From: Lotus japonicus
Lineage: Eukaryota; Streptophyta; Magnoliopsida; Fabales; Fabaceae
Length of the DNA stretch: 64,000 nucleotides
Direction of reading: 5' to 3'
Assembly (NCBI RefSeq): GCF_012489685.1
Contig: NC_080044.1
Span: 58,333,507-58,397,506, forward strand
Numbering within the stretch: the first letter of the stretch is position 1; every line of letters starts with the position of its first letter. The position numbers were made by a program, and so were the translations under genes. Below the pieces are notes generated by a model. That model was not told the origin of the DNA. It saw nothing but the letters and a program-made list of their open reading frames with translations, and made no database searches. Of the stretch, positions 11,966-23,899 are shown in pieces.

Positions 11966-12089
11966 ATACCTTCTGGTACAGTTATGCCTTCGGGTACAGT
12001 TATGCCTTCGGGTACAGTTTATGCCTTCGGGTACAGTTATGCCTTCGGGTACAGTTTATGCCTTCGGGTACAGTTTATACCTTCGGGTA
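11966..12089 (+). repeat. Array of seven UUCG-loop hairpins in solo LTR C
   Basis: Seven units at 18- or 19-bp spacing: 11966-11977, 11984-11995, 12003-12014, 12022-12033, 12040-12051, 12059-12070 and 12078-12089. Each reads TRCCTTCGGGTA, except the first, which has TTCT in the loop. In RNA each forms a UACC/GGUA or UGCC/GGUA stem closed on a C(UUCG)G tetraloop, one of the most stable known. Linkers are CAGTT(A) or CAGTTTA. Confidence 0.85.
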
Positions 12090-12650
12090 ATTCGGACATC
12101 GACGGGGGATATGATCGACCGTAAGGTTAGGATCGACCTGTTGATTGTCGGGCATAGCGGAGGGAAAAGTCGACCCACAGGGTTAGGACTGATCCGGCTA
12201 TGTCAAGGTTGTAAGTGACACTCGGGGGTTATGGTTGACACAATGCCAGTGTTAGGACCGACTCGATCGTGCCCAGCCTATTTCTTCCGGAATTGTCGAG
12301 TTTGACGTTGCATTGATATATCATGCACTCTAATTATATTTGTTGGGGATTTGGATGAGTTGATGTGGATGAACATCGTTATGTGTTTAGAGGAGTTGAT
12401 GTTGATAAACATCGTTATGTATTTTGATGAGTAGATGCTGATAAATATTGTATGTGCTTTGATGATTGAATTGTACTAGAGATTTGATAACATGCTATGT
12501 TTAAACCTTAGGGTAGACAATGCAGAACTTATATGTATATATACCCCTTATACCTTACCTGTTGTCTTGTATTCTCTATACTATATTCCGTAAGTTGACC
12601 CTTGCACGTGCTACCTGTGTTTGGGGGGCTATGTATGCCCTTTTTGTCAG

Positions 12651-12761
12651 ATGCCGTTGACGGTTTGTTTCGTGGTGCTTCGTCGTACGGGAAAGACCCG
12701 GAGCGAAATGACTACTACTGAGCCTTCGACGTGGACCCGGACGGAATGCATGACCAGATGA
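12651..12761 (+). pseudogene. Decayed counterpart of the LTR ORF in solo LTR C
   Basis: It begins at an ATG directly after TTTTTGTCAG, as in LTR I (55320), and stays open for 36 codons. Similarity to the ADWF/PSGG protein is weak (TGKTRSEM against SGGIRYEM), and the frame ends early. Position and acceptor-like context are conserved, but the protein is not convincingly so. Confidence 0.35.
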
Positions 12762-13133
12762 GGGTCGACGATGGAAGTTTAGGGATGGGTGTTTAGAGTC
12801 TACTAAGGTTGGGTGTTAGTGTCCTAGCTTTGACTTATTCTTATTTTTGAGGGCTTGTGTTGCTGACACTTGACCTAACATTTTGGGATTGTACTTTTGC
12901 CTACGGACATTACACTTTTCTACTTTCCGTCACTGGAGGTTACTCGTGACGAGGTCGCTACTTACAGCGGGGGATGTTATATATATTGTATACTAGTTCT
13001 GTTGCCTTTCGCATTTGGGTTTTATTTATTTCAGTCTTGTCTTAGTTATTATCGAAAAACAAAATATTTACGTTTTTCCGCATTAAGTTTATTTTGGTTA
13101 CTAAAGTGACGCCACCGAAATCGGGGTGTTACA

Positions 13134-13533
13134 ATGATTCTTAGAGATGGAGGTTTAGGGTTCAGAGAGAGGAGGAAATGTTGGAGGAAGGAATATGAAT
13201 GGATGCAATGCACACAGATAGTTTCAAAACCGTAAGTGTAAGTGAGTGGGAGATCGTGTGTGACAGTGCATATAGTGGGTTTAATGGTAACCGTTGACAG
13301 TTTTTCTAAGAAATTAAAGGCAAAAATAGCATAGTAGAGGAGAGTAGACATCATCATTATAGCAGATATACCACACGACTCAAGGAACTATGTCACAAAT
13401 GAAGTGACACGTGTATTGTTTTCTACCACAGAAGTTTAACCAGTGGGTTAAGTGCTTCTGATCGAGTAACTTCCGAAGGGAGTAACATCTGATGACTTCA
13501 GAGGTACCATGGTCAGAAGTTCTGAAGAAAACC
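13134..13533 (-). other. Pol-env spacer of Copia element B
   Basis: About 400 bp between the end of pol (13534) and the original env-like start. No ORF of note is seen. ATGAT at 13134-13138 is the second target duplication of solo LTR C. Confidence 0.6.
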
Positions 13534-16500
13534 TTACTCTGGACAAAAGTCCATGTTCAGGTTTTCAAGGATAAATAAAAACCTATCTTCTGCTAAGGGC
13601 TTAGTAAAAATATCTGCCCACTGATGGTCAGTATCAACATACTCTAATGATAGAGTGCCCTTCTGAACATGATCACGAATATAATGATACTTTACCTCTA
13701 TATGCTTTGCTCTTGAATGTAGAATGGGATTCTTGCTGAGTGAGATAGCAGCTGTGTTGTCACAATAGATGGGAACCTTCTTCATAGACAAGCCATAATC
13801 TTATAGATGATTCTTCATCCATATGGTTTGTGTACAGCAAGTAGCAGCTGAAACATACTCTGCTTCTGCAGTTGATAGAGCAATTGTGTTCTGTCTCTTG
13901 CTTGACCATGTGACAAGATTTGATCCAAGGAAATGGCAACTTCCAGAAGTGCTTTTCCTTTCCACTCTATCTCCAGCAAAGTCAGCATCACAAAAACCTG
14001 AAAGTGTATACTCTGATGTTTTTCTATACATCAAGCCAAGGTTAGTGGTTCCTTTCAGATATTTGAGGATCCTCTTAACAGCAGTTAAGTGAGTCTCTCT
14101 AGGATCTGATTGGAATCTAGCATGGAGATGCACACTAAACAATATATCAGGTCTAGATACAGTTAAGTAAAGAAGAGAGCCTATCATTCCACGATAGAGC
14201 TTCTGACAAACCTTAGAGGAAACTTCCTCTTTCTCAAGAATGCATGTTGGATGCATTGGAGTCTTTGAGATGTTGCAGTCACTCATGTTGAACTTCTTCA
14301 GAAGTTCCAGGGTGTACTTCTTCTGATGGATGTAGGTGACTCCTGGTCTTTGATCTATTTGAATTCCCAAGAAGTATTTGAGTTCTTCCATCATGCTCAT
14401 TTCAAATTCAGCCTGCATTAACTTAGAGAATTCCTTGCACAAGGAGGGATTAGCAGAACCAAAAATGATATCATCAACATAAATCTGAACTATAAGAATG
14501 TCATTCTTATAGGTTCTGCAGAAAAGAGTATTGTCACCTTTACCCCTTACAAACTCATTCTGTAGAAGAAAGGAGCTGAGCCTTTCGTACCATGCTCTGG
14601 GAGCTTGTTTCAATCCATAGAGTGACTTCTTGAGCTTGTAGACATGCTCTGGGTGTTTGTCATCTTCAAAACCAGGAGGTTGCTTGACATACACTTCTTC
14701 TGAAATGTAGCCATTTAGAAAGGCACTTTTGACGTCCATCTGATGAAGAGTGATGTTGTGATTTACTGAGAAGGAAATCAGTAGCCTTATAGCTTCAAGC
14801 CTTGCTACAGGAGCAAAGGTCTCAGTATAATCAATTCCCTCTTGTTGACTGTAGCCTTGAGCCACAAGTCTTGCCTTGTTCCTTGTTACTTCTCCTTTTT
14901 CATTCAGCTTGTTTCTGAATACCCACTTGGTTCCTATGACATGGAAACCCTTGGGTCTTGGCATTAATGTCCACACATCATTCTTGGTAAACTGATCTAG
15001 CTCTTCTTGCATTGCATGAATCCAGCCTTTGTCTTCAAGAGCTTCATCAACTGATTTTGGCTCAATGAGAGACACCAGTCCCTTCAGACTCAGAAGAGTC
15101 TCTTCTGAAGGCTTGAGCATAGACCTGGTTCTGACGGGAGCATCTTTGTTGCCAATGATCAGTTCTTCTGGATGAGAAGCAACTATTCTTTTCTTCTTCT
15201 GAAGTTGATCAGAAGTTATTGGAACATCTTCAGATGCTTCTGCCTCTGGAGCAACATCGTCTGGGCTTTTCATTGGTTGATTTGCTTCTGAACAATCAAT
15301 GCTTAAATCTGCAAATCTATCAAACAGCTTTGACTTTTCTGAGCCAAGCTTATCATCAAATCTAATCTGGATGGATTCCTCAACAGTTTGATGAATAATA
15401 TTATAAATTCTAAAACCTTTAGATCTTTCAGAATAACCAAGAAAATAACATTTTAAAGCTTTAGAGTCGAATTTACCCAATTGCTCCTTGGTGTTGAGCA
15501 TGTAGCAACAGCTTCCAAAAGGATGGAAGTAAGAGATGTCAGGTTGTCTTCCTTTGCATAGCTCATAAGGAGTTTTCTCCAGAATTGGTCTAATGGATAT
15601 TCTGTTCTGGATGTAGCATGCAGTGTTGACTGCTTCTGCCCAGAAGTGCTTGGCCATACTTGATTCTTGCATCATGGTACGAGCCATCTCCTGAAGAGTC
15701 CTATTCTTTCTTTCAACTACTCCATTTTGTTGAGGAGTGCGAGGACAAGAGAAGTTGTGAGAGATTCCTTGAGAGTTAAATAATTCTTCAAAAGCTTTGT
15801 TCTCAAATTCTCCACCATGGTCACTTCTGACAGTAATCACAGAAGACTGAAACTCCTTCTGAACTTGGGTAATGAAGTTGGTAAACACAATATGTGTTTC
15901 ATCTTTGTGCTTTAGGAATTTTACCCATGTCCACCTGCTATAATCATCTACAATGACTAACCCATACTTCTTTCCTCCAATGGATTCAGTTTTCACTGGT
16001 CCAAAGAGATCAATGTGAAGTAGCTCAAGGGGCCTTGTTGTAGATACCACATTCTTTGCTTTAAAAGGCTTCTTGGTGAATTTTCCCTTCTGACAGGCTT
16101 CACATAGAGCCTCTGATGAGTATTTCAGACGAGGCAATCCTCTGACCAGATTTAGCTTGCTAAGTTGAGAGATCTTTCTGAGGCTTGCATGACCTAGGCG
16201 TCTGTGCCAGATCCATTGCTCATCATTAACTGACATGAGGCACTTGACCTTCTGAGATAGCAGTTCAGAGGATTTGATTTTGTAAATATCATTTCTTCTC
16301 TTCCCAGAAAACAAAACTGATCCATCTGTTTGACTGACAGCTTTGCAACACGTTTGATTAAGGATTACATCATAACCTTTGTCAGCAATTTGGCTTATGG
16401 AGAGCAAGTTATGTATAAGTCCATCCACCAGAAGTACATCGTTGATGACTGGAGTATTTCCATCTCCTATGGAACCTTTTCCAATAATTTTTCCCTTCTG

Positions 16501-16704
16501 GTTTCCTCCAAAGCCAACGTCTCCTCCTGACTTAAGCGGTGTCAGTTCTTGGAATATAGACCTTGTGCCCGTCATGTGTCGTGAGCACCCACTGTCCAGG
16601 TACCATGACAGGTGTCTTGACCGAGCTGCATAAAATGTCTGCAACAGGAATAATTTTTGCTTTAGGTACCCATATCTTGGGTCCTTTCTTGTTAGTTTTC
16701 CCAA
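13534..16704 (-). pseudogene. pol: Copia pol (protease, integrase, RT, RNase H) of element B with an in-frame stop
   Basis: Residues are counted from 16704. An aspartic protease motif ([13 protein letters not shown]) is near residue 35. A zinc-binding GAG-pre-integrase segment (HRRLGH...CEACQ) comes before the integrase core. Catalytic D232 (IDLFGP), D295 (SDHGGE) and E331 (VVERKN) have D,D35E spacing. RT has YVDD at 742-745. RNase H has [14 protein letters not shown] and, after an in-frame TAA at 13803-13801, YCDNTAAI. That stop separates the last RNase H aspartate from the rest, so the enzyme is truncated. The first 30 or so residues of this frame overlap gag out of frame; the true junction is a one-base frameshift near 16620-16640, because Sireviruses normally fuse gag and pol. 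The lineage assignment rests on order and motifs. Confidence 0.9.
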
Positions 16705-18424
16705 AAGTTCTTGGAACTTTGGGTGCAGCAGAGGGATAACTCAAAGGAACTTGATTATAATATCTAGACATGTCAAGTTTGAATTTTCCTTTTGGTTTTA
16801 CTACCTTTGGTGTAACCTTTTCTGGGATGATAGTGCCAGTTGGAACGAAATGCTCATGCAAAGGTTTGCGTGAGGGCTCAGATGACTTATCTTTCATGGA
16901 TTGAAAGTAGCCAAGGCCACTGTTCCCATTTCTGCTCATGCCATAGATCATTGAAGCCATAAGACTTCTATCTATGCCCTTTGCAAGGAACTTCTGAAAC
17001 ACTTTCTCATATTTTGTCTCATACTTAACATCAGATGATGCAAGTTGGTCTTCTAGCACATCATTTTTAGCGCGAAGAACAGCATTGTCATTAACAAGAA
17101 TGTAGTTTTCAGCCATGAGTTCAGAGACTGTCTTCTCATGAACATCTGAAGAACTGGTTTTAACAGCATATTTCTTTTTAAGCTCTTTATGCTTATTTAG
17201 CAGAATATCATGTTTCTTCATTATTTCAGATAAAGCAGTTCTTAGCTCAGATTGAGAAAAGTCAGAGAATACCTCATCATCATTCTCAGAGTCTGAGTCA
17301 TCTTCTGAAGCTTCAGCACCTCTGCTAGTTGTAGCCATTAGAGCCTCCACAGCTTCATCTTCTTCTGACTCAGCTTCATCAGAATCAGTTGCATCAAAGG
17401 TTATGAGAGCTTTCTTCTTGAAAACTTTTCTTGGTCTCTTGTCATTCTTGAGCTTGGGACAGTCACTCTTGTAGTGCCCAGATTCCTTGCACTCGAAGCA
17501 AGTGACTTCCTTTCCAGATGACTTCTTCTGACCAGATGAAGATTCATATCTTCCTGAGCTTTTCTTTGGTCCTTTGCCCTTGCTATTTCTGTTCTTCCAG
17601 AGTTTGCTTAACCTCTTTGTGAAAAGAGACAGCTCTTCATCATCAGACGAATCTGATAGCTCTTCAGATGAATTTTCCTCTTCTGCTTGATAGGCTTTTG
17701 CTTTGTCAGACTTTGACTTAAGAGCAATAGACTTGTCTTTCTTCTGAGGCTTGTCTCCTTTGAGTTCAATCTCATGGCTTCTGAGATGACTCACGAGCTC
17801 TTCTAACTTCAAAGAGTTCAAATTTCTGGAGAGTTTCAGGGCAGTGACAAAAGCTCTCCACTCCTTAGGCAAACTTCTGATAATCTTCTTGACATGATCA
17901 CCAGTAGAGTAGCCCTTGTTTAGCACTCTGATTCCAGCAATCAGAGTTTGAAACCTTGAGTACATCTCCTCAATGGTTTCACCAGATTCCATCTTAAACT
18001 GCTCATATTGTTGTATGAGAGCAAGAGCCTTGGTTTCCTTGACCTCTTCATTTCCTTCATGCGTCATGACCAAGGAGTCAAAGATGGATTTAGCAGTTTC
18101 TTTGTCAGAGATCTTCTCATACTCAATATATGATATTGAGCTGAATAGCATAGACTTTGCCTTGTGATGATCCTTGAAACGCTTTTTCTGAGCGTCAGTC
18201 ATTTCAGAACGGGGGATCTTCACTCCTGAAGCATCTACTGGATCAGTATAGCCTTCAATGACCATATCCCAGAGATCTGGGTCAGTGCCAAGGAAATAAC
18301 ATTCTATTCTATCTTTCCAGTACTCAAACTTTTCACCATCAAAGATTGGTGCTCTGAGTTGATTGTTGTTGTTGTTGTTGTCAGCGGAAGTATTGGCTTG
18401 GGCCATTGTTTGTTTTTCACACAA
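16532..18424 (-). CDS. gag: Gag of SIRE-type Copia element B
   Basis: 630 codons from ATG at 18424. The N-terminal part is a copia Gag ([37 protein letters not shown]). It is followed by a Lys/Glu/Ser-rich linker and one CCHC zinc knuckle ([14 protein letters not shown]). An acidic stretch and a predicted coiled coil ([20 protein letters not shown]) follow, then the conserved pre-protease segment [18 protein letters not shown]. The long Gag with a coiled coil after the knuckle is typical of Sireviruses. The last ~40 residues probably read past a frameshift, since the protease starts in another frame nearby. The protein would coat and package the element RNA in the cytoplasm. Confidence 0.88.
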   Translation of the reverse strand: MCEKQTMAQANTSADNNNNNNQLRAPIFDGEKFEYWKDRIECYFLGTDPDLWDMVIEGYTDPVDASGVKIPRSEMTDAQKKRFKDHHKAKSMLFSSISYIEYEKISDKETAKSIFDSLVMTHEGNEEVKETKALALIQQYEQFKMESGETIEEMYSRFQTLIAGIRVLNKGYSTGDHVKKIIRSLPKEWRAFVTALKLSRNLNSLKLEELVSHLRSHEIELKGDKPQKKDKSIALKSKSDKAKAYQAEEENSSEELSDSSDDEELSLFTKRLSKLWKNRNSKGKGPKKSSGRYESSSGQKKSSGKEVTCFECKESGHYKSDCPKLKNDKRPRKVFKKKALITFDATDSDEAESEEDEAVEALMATTSRGAEASEDDSDSENDDEVFSDFSQSELRTALSEIMKKHDILLNKHKELKKKYAVKTSSSDVHEKTVSELMAENYILVNDNAVLRAKNDVLEDQLASSDVKYETKYEKVFQKFLAKGIDRSLMASMIYGMSRNGNSGLGYFQSMKDKSSEPSRKPLHEHFVPTGTIIPEKVTPKVVKPKGKFKLDMSRYYNQVPLSYPSAAPKVPRTFGKTNKKGPKIWVPKAKIIPVADILCSSVKTPVMVPGQWVLTTHDGHKVYIPRTDTA

Positions 18425-18470
18425 GGTTCTGGATCACTGAACACTGTTAGGTGTTATAATCAGAACCGGA

Positions 18471-18482
18471 GCTCTGATGCCA
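18471..18482 (-). other. Primer-binding site of Copia element B
   Basis: The minus strand reads TGGCATCAGAGC, two bases after the 5' LTR. It matches the 3' end of initiator tRNA-Met (TGGTATCAGAGC) except for one base. Confidence 0.8.
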
Positions 18483-18484
18483 AT

Positions 18485-19728
18485 TGAAGGTGCGAAAAAC
18501 ACTAGAAAGGGGGGGGGGGGTTTGAATAGAGTTTTTGTATCTCGGGTATACTTTTTAGCTTTTTCAAAACTCAAAGATAAAAACTAAGTGCTGAATAATA
18601 GGAAGTAAAGCACACGAGTATTTTATCCTGGTTCACTTGAGATAAAAGCTCAAGCTAATCCAGTCCACCGGTGAAGGTGATTTCTTCCTTCTTCTGATGA
18701 AGGCAATCCACTAAAATCAATGAGTGTTACAACTGCACTCTGCAACCTGCTAAGTGACTAACAGTACACTGATTTTCTCACTAGTATCCTCTTAAGAAGC
18801 TGATCTACCGATCCTCTTAAGACTAGCTAAATACTGAATCAGCCTTGATTCAGTCCTCTCAAGATCCGACCAACCTTGGTCTCTTGATAGACTTTACAAT
18901 GTGATGTAAAAGGTTCGGGTTTACAATAGGTGCTTCTTACAAGCGAATAGTAAACTCAGAAGTTTAAGAACAGTGAAGAAATATTGCTAAGAGAATGGTT
19001 CGAATGTGTTGAATGTTTTCAGCAAAGTTTCTTAGCTTCTTTCTTCTTTCTTCAGCCTTTATATACTCCAAGACTTGTGATGTAGCCGTTGCTAGGGTTT
19101 TGTCCGTTGGAGTAGCAATTCTGTAATATCAGACTGCTAGGCTGAACAAGGTAGGTGGCGGACAGACTGAGACTGGTACGACGTTGTACTATGAAAGCGA
19201 CCTGTCCTTTCACCGGTTGACTTGTGATCAAGCAGCTTCAGATGAGCGTTGGTGAAGCTTCTGATCATCGTCAGATTGAAGCTTGGATTCTTCTGACCAT
19301 GCAACTTCTGCTTCTGAACAAGTTCCTCAGAACTTCTGATCGTCAGAGCTAGAATAGCCTGGGTCTTCAGAACCAACTTCTTGCAAGTCTTCAGAACTTG
19401 AGTCTTCTGCTTCTGGACCGTTCCACTGGAACATCTGGTCTTCAGAACTTCTGACTTGAGTTCTTCAGATCTTCTTGAGAGCTTCCATCTTCAGAACTTC
19501 TGAAGTATTTGCCACTGTTCAGGACGAACATGGTAGATTAAAGGGCTCTCTTTTTAGTAACCCTTGGTTCTTCTTCTTCTGAACGAATGGCTTGGGTCAG
19601 ATTCAGAACCTGTTTGTCACAACTTAAAAAGACAAACGTTAGGGTACCACAATTGTTCATCATCACAAACCTTAATTGTAATCATCAAAACATAGAGATG
19701 CAGCCACTGATCAAACCTTGATCTTACA
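18485..19728 (-). repeat. 5' LTR of Copia element B
   Basis: 1244 bp, near-identical to 4047-5284; the length difference includes a longer G-run. The promoter TATATAAA is at 19065-19058 (minus). The TCAGAACTTCTGA palindromes are shared with the other LTR. Confidence 0.92.
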
Positions 19729-22313
19729 AGTTCCTTGATCTTGTCTTCCAATTCCCATGTAGTATTGCCCGTGTCATTGTTCCTCATAACCTTTACTTAA
19801 GCAATCTGTTTTCCCCTTAACTGTTTCACTCTTCTATGCCCACTGCTAACTGTCGGCGCCTCAAAAGACAAACCATCATTCAACTTCATGTCGTATGGCT
19901 CGATCACTTGCGTCGGATCTCCGCTTGAAATGATACCGATTGGCGCTCCGTGTATTCGCACAATCTTAGCCACTTGCTTCTTTACTTTCGGTCGTCCGAA
20001 ATTCTTCTTAACCTCGGTGCCTCTCTGTCATTTCAAAGTAAATACTCAACTTGTCCTCGTGATCTTCATCTACAGTCCGAAACTCCACTTGTCCGTTCGA
20101 TAACTCCTAGACAAATCATCCCCTTGGAAACCGCTAGTCCATTAAAACACCTCCAACTTCGTAACTATCTTTACACACACCAAGAAATCAAACTTCTACT
20201 TAGTCACTATTCGAATTAAAACTCGTCTTATGTCCCTATTTCTTGTCCTTCACTAATCTTATCCCCTTCAATATCAATTTATCAACAACTTATAGGATAA
20301 TCCTCCTCTTAATATCTAACAATCCATTATTATCGTCTTCTTCCTCAAAACTTCCCTCACTCAAACCTATTTACACTTACTGAAATCCCTAACACTTCGC
20401 ACAAACCGAGACTTATCCTCTAGAAGATTAAATCATAACTATACCTCAAGGGACTTAACTAGCCATTTCATCATCCGATCCTTCAACATTTTGAGATTTA
20501 ACTGTTATCGTAACCGCTAACACCACTAAATCTCTTAAATGTACATAAATCTCAGCTCACTAGGTCAACCTTAGCCCTAGGATTCTCATTCAACTTAGTA
20601 AAATTCACTTGTTAACCGTAATATGCATCATCAAAATCCATAACAAAGTCCCATTGACCTTAAACTCTACGAAACTCGTCAAAATATAACAACCTCAGGT
20701 ATTCATCTTAATACTAACACCTTCCTTTTTGTGACTCAATCACCATCTCGTCAATCAACTTCTTAATCTCTCAATCAAATTCTGACAAACTTCGAGTCCT
20801 ACACACGTTAGACAGACATTCATAGATTTAAAACCTAAACCTTCACCAAGTTTGGTCCTCTAATGACCTTTAATCCTTCAATACTTCTTAAATCAATATC
20901 CGTTTCTTAAAAACTATAACTCCTTCACTTACCCAAACGACCTGACCAGTGTCGTCATGCTTTCACATTCACAACTTATTATGCTAACATCATTCAAATC
21001 TTATCACATGGTCATTATGTCCGCAACCTCATAATCAACATCAATCGATCACCAACTTATAACCAACCTTAACACCCTACACAACCCAAAATTCATTTAC
21101 TTCAAGATCACTCTTATATTATACCTCAATGGATTTAACCCGAAACTCATCTTCAGATCTCCAATCTTCTAAGATTCAACTCCCATTGTCACACCTACAA
21201 CCATAAGATCTCCTACTCGTACGCGATTCTCGACTCTCAAGATCAATCTTAACCCTAAGATTTCAATCCAACTTAGTAAATCTCACTTAGTAATCTTAGC
21301 ATATTTCTTTGGAATCCATATCAACAACCTCAAGTATTCAACTTATGCTAAAACTTTCTTTCTCCAACTTAATCATTAATTCAACACTTTTCAAGTGAAA
21401 ATTCATAACCTATAACTTCATAACTTCCGAGAAACTACTTAAATGTCTCCACATATTAATCAAACGCTTAGCAAAACTTATTCCTCGAACTCGACTATAA
21501 CAATCTAGTTCAGAGTTAATTCTTCTCAATCTCGCTACCATCAAGCTATCATCTAAAACCTGATTAAATCCAACCTATTTAGTCTCTAACAATTCCACTC
21601 AGTAATCACATAACCTATAACTTCATAACTTCCGAGAAACTACTTAATATTTTTCCAGCATTAAATCTCTTGACTTAGTCTACCTCTACTTGGAGTAATC
21701 ACACGAACTAACCAATTAATGTCTATACGACACTCATCGACCTCCAAAGATTTAAATCTTAATCTTTTACAATCAAGTGCTTAACACGAACTTTCCTCCC
21801 AAATCCGACTAATCCTCAATCAATTCAAATTCATCTTACACATCCTTCTATCAAAGTCCATTGCCAGCTGTGATTCCGAATATCACCCCCTCAATATTAG
21901 GTTGATCAGGCCCAATACATCGAAGGTGGAAATTTAGAAAAACCCACTGGAACAGTCAATGAGTTCCTATCCTCCAGTAGTCACAAATATCCTGATACCA
22001 AATCCTTTAATGATCCTGCTACAGAACTACACGTCCTCAACATAACACGTATACTACCCATACGGAATCTCCCTAAGATTCGTTCTTCAGCTACTAGCTT
22101 CCTCATAATCGCATCGGTGGAAGACTACTTTCTAGACTTAGTGTGCTATTCCCAACCTCGTGTAACTTCTATAGTTAAAAGACGAGCAACTTCGAATAAG
22201 GTCCTACTAGGGATACTAATCATAAGATCATAGTCTAAGTAGTAAATACAAATTAGGCGCGTCATACTCGTTTCGAAGATGAAGGAGTAAGTTATTCTAG
22301 AATAAGAGAACAG
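19729..22313 (-). pseudogene. Degenerate internal region of Gypsy element D
   Basis: From 19729 to about 20110 decayed integrase/chromodomain sequence is recognisable: a [13 protein letters not shown] start, then a jump to a GVPxSIVS-like integrase-core piece and an HPG...MYQDL-like zinc-finger piece. The jumps show internal deletions. From about 20110 to 22313 the sequence is AT-rich with no usable ORF. It is homologous to 29206-30657 in F, so this non-coding segment is shared by two elements and is not random decay of one. Confidence 0.7.
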
Positions 22314-23037
22314 TTAAAAGTTATCATCGTTCCCACGTTCTTCCTCGTTCAACTCCTCAGCTCTTGCTCCTTCCTTGGTATGAATCCTTTCCCCTGTAAC
22401 AAGTTGTTTTCCTTTCCCAACATTCCATGATGATTCGCCCTTGGGTGCCTTACAATCTCTGGAGATATGTCCCGGTTGGTTGCAATTGAAGCATAGACTT
22501 TCCTTGATCTTGCACCTACTGGCATAGTGCCCGCTTTCCCCACAGTTGAAGCATAGAGATCCCCCGTTTGGACACTTGTTACTGTAGTGCCCCACTTTCC
22601 TGTACCTGTACACGTCACTGTTTTTCCCGAAGTCTTGTTTCCTGTCCCTTCGGTAGCATCATTCCCTTTCATCTTACTATCAGACGTTTCCCCCTGGAGT
22701 GTCTTGCAGTTCACAACTAGATGCCCCTCTCGGTTACACTTGAAGCATCTCCGTCCAATCACTGAGCACTTGTTAGCAAAATGCCCAAACTCTCCGCAAC
22801 AAAAACATGTCACACCTTTGTCACCAACTGGCTTCCCTACAGTATCAGCAGTCGTTGGTTTGTACGCTCTTGAGATCGGTTCAGTCCTCTTTGTTGATAC
22901 ATTGCCATCGCCATCAGTCGTTGATGATGCTCACGTGCAGCCTCTTCAGCGCACATGTAAGCGTCTTCCGCAGCCTGGTTCATCATTGCCTCGATCAGTG
23001 TAGCTATTGCCTCCGCCATCCGGTTAAGGTCCACCAT
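22314..23037 (-). pseudogene. Gag remnant of element D with five zinc-knuckle units
   Basis: It starts at an ATG at 23037 with MVDLNRMAEAIATLIEAMMN, like F (31563) and G (38019). The capsid domain is missing. It then shows knuckles CFCCGEFGHFANKC, CFKCNREGHLVVNC, a decayed MYRYRKVGHYSNKC, CFNCGESGHYASRC and CFNCNQPGHISRDC. Frameshifts split it into at least three frames. G has two knuckles, so D-type gags have expanded the array. Confidence 0.75.
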
Positions 23038-23231
23038 CCTATGTCTCATCAAACGTCCGATTAGTACTAACCATACGGTAGCACTAGACAAACCACTCAC
23101 TCCGATTAAGTAGTAACGCAACCAATTAGAGCGAAAATCGCTCTGCAGACAATCAATTTTCACTCCTTGCAGAGTCACACAACCTAGCACAGAAGACCTA
23201 TTCCCCAAAGACTCCCGAAAGACTCGACTAA

Positions 23232-23243
23232 GCTCTGATACCA
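23232..23243 (-). other. Primer-binding site of element D
   Basis: The minus strand reads TGGTATCAGAGC three bases after the LTR end, complementary to initiator tRNA-Met. Confidence 0.85.
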
Positions 23244-23246
23244 CAA

Positions 23247-23899
23247 TGTAACACCCCGATTCCCAGGTGTCACTTTAGTAACCAAAAATAACTCTACGCG
23301 GAAAACAGGTAATTTTTTTTTTCGTTTGATTCCTTTTAAATCAAGCAATAGAAAATAAAGACATAGCCCAACCACTAAACTAACCAATATACATCAAATA
23401 TAAACATGTACAGCCTCAGCTGCACTTCCACGTCACGCGCATTCACAGTGACTCCAAAGTAGTGTGCTCGTAGGCAAATAAATACAGATCCAGAAGAGTG
23501 AGTAAGAAAGTTATAAGTACAATCCACTAGAAGAGAGTCGGCTTCAAAATGGCCTAAGCAAAAGACCCCTATGGTTCGACTGACTCACTGTGATCCCTCA
23601 GAGAGAACCACATAAAAAGCCATGCGTCGGGAACCTACCCTGTCCCAAAAGCGAAACGAATCAGAGCTCTACACAAAACATGACGCCTGCCTAAACCTCA
23701 TCTCCCAGTACCAAGCCCACAACGATCTGAAGTCGGCAAGTTGAAGCTCAGCTTCATGCGTCGTAGAACTCCTTTCGTCAGACGTCCACGCTCGTCAGTC
23801 CGGTCCTCCTTGACCCTTCCCCGGTACGTCTCCTGATGACCCACAAGATCGATCACCCAAGCGGTGGGGGCATGTCGATCAACCAGCTCAAACCTGATC
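23247..23899 (-). mobile_element. 5' LTR of element D, truncated by element F
   Basis: The LTR 3' end (minus ...CGGGGTGTTACA) and 650 bp of LTR, similar to the last part of the G LTRs. F starts at 23900, inside the LTR ORF. About 3.3 kb of the LTR should continue to the right of F but is not found there; satellite DNA follows instead. Confidence 0.8.
23698..23899 (-). pseudogene. LTR ORF remnant in D 5' LTR, cut by element F
   Basis: The frame reads IRFELVDRHAPTAWVIDL, then RGRLTKGVLRRMKLSFNLP and a stop at 23698. It is close to residues 17-85 of the G LTR protein. The N-terminal part was removed when F inserted at 23899/23900. The stop after GLGTGR removes the acidic C-terminal half. It shows the ORF was already in GACC LTRs when D was active. 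Confidence 0.7.

Larger units (their letters stand above)
9561..13133 (+). mobile_element. Solo LTR C, Gypsy family GGCCC, inserted in Copia element B
   Basis: The sequence starts TGTAAGGCCCAAG and ends GGGGTGTTACA, 3573 bp, and is flanked by perfect 5-bp duplications ATGAT (9556-9560 and 13134-13138). There is no internal region, primer site or second LTR, so it is a solo LTR left by recombination between the two LTRs of a full element. It carries a TATA box (10265-10274), a leader-donor-like CGAG|GTATAG near 10416, the 78-bp segment (11070-11147), a conserved hairpin cluster (about 11810-11910), a UUCG-loop hairpin array (11966-12089) and a decayed counterpart of the LTR ORF (12651-12761). 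It is the youngest layer of the D-B-C nest. Confidence 0.95.
4047..19728 (-). mobile_element. Copia element B, SIRE type, minus strand, carrying nested solo LTR C
   Basis: The element has two similar LTRs (4047-5284 and 18485-19728), a tRNA-iMet-type primer-binding site, a polypurine tract, gag, pol with protease-integrase-RT-RNase H order, an env-like region and a further small ORF. This layout is that of the Sirevirus (SIRE1) lineage of Ty1/copia. Flanks are TGTTC (4042-4046) and AGTTC (19729-19733), a 5-bp target duplication with one mismatch. The target was the chromodomain end of element D; the intact sequence can be seen in F near 27551-27556. The LTRs differ at roughly ten places that I noticed plus a G-run length difference, so the insertion is not recent. 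An in-frame stop and several frameshifts make it defective. Confidence 0.93.

Noticed and set aside
20110..22310. Possible host gene or intron in the AT-rich stretch
   Set aside because: No usable ORF, and it is homologous to the non-coding interior of element F.
22587..23064. Plus-strand frames opposite the D gag remnant
   Set aside because: Antisense shadows of zinc-knuckle coding sequence.
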